Below, piece by piece: positions 15,611-15,620 of a DNA stretch of 15,620 bases (position 1 is the stretch's first letter; every line of letters begins with the position of its first letter). The stretch lies in contig CALSCO010000032.1 in assembly GCA_943704415.1 (NCBI GenBank), forward strand, positions 1 to 15,620. The letters run 5' to 3'. The notes below the pieces were generated by a model. That model saw only the letters and a program-made list of their open reading frames with translations. It was not told the origin of the DNA and ran no database searches. Origin of the DNA: Parvularia atlantis. Lineage: Eukaryota > Opisthokonta > Rotosphaerida. A program made the translations under genes and the position numbers.

Positions 15611-15620
15611 AAATTTAAAG

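Overview
This window is a very AT-rich, gene-dense piece of a protist mitochondrial genome. It carries five complex I membrane subunits (nad1, nad2, nad4, nad4L, nad5), five small-subunit ribosomal proteins (rps4, rps7, rps11, rps12, rps19) and eight tRNA genes. There are no rRNAs, introns or mobile elements. About 94% of the bases lie in genes. Mitochondrially encoded ribosomal proteins and the leftover bacterial gene pairs (rps12-rps7, nad4L-nad5) point to a gene-rich, ancestral-type protist mitochondrion. They do not resemble an animal or a typical fungal one. All ten proteins end in TAA, tryptophan is TGG throughout, and no in-frame TGA is needed, so the standard code fits. The host lineage cannot be named from the sequence; free-living stramenopiles, early alveolates, cercozoans and other flagellates or amoebae all remain possible.

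Layout, left to right: an AT-rich edge; trnM(CAU) and trnR(UCU) on +; rps11 on +, which meets nad4 tail to tail at a shared TTAA. Then comes a minus-strand block, transcribed right to left: trnR(ACG), trnH(GUG), trnD(GUC), rps12, rps7, nad1, nad4. At about 8181-8241 the direction switches. The plus-strand block is trnG(UCC), trnL(UAG), rps4, then a lone minus-strand trnI(GAU), then a tightly packed run nad4L, nad5, nad2, rps19 with gaps of only 2, 3 and 8 bases. The next gene to the right is probably another S10-type ribosomal protein gene.

The respiratory proteins have ordinary lengths and keep their key charged residues. They would form much of the proton-pumping arm of complex I. The ribosomal proteins are the surprise: rps7 is 1139 codons (family about 150-240), rps4 is 934 codons (family about 200-350, more in plants) and rps11 is 299 codons (family about 120-160). 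Each has a clear family core embedded in long, basic, lineage-specific extensions, including an Asn-rich tract of about 250 residues inside rps4. rps12 and rps19 are normal in size. The expansion is therefore selective. It suggests a mitoribosome small subunit remodelled by mitochondrially encoded extensions, and it is the main point of interest in the window.
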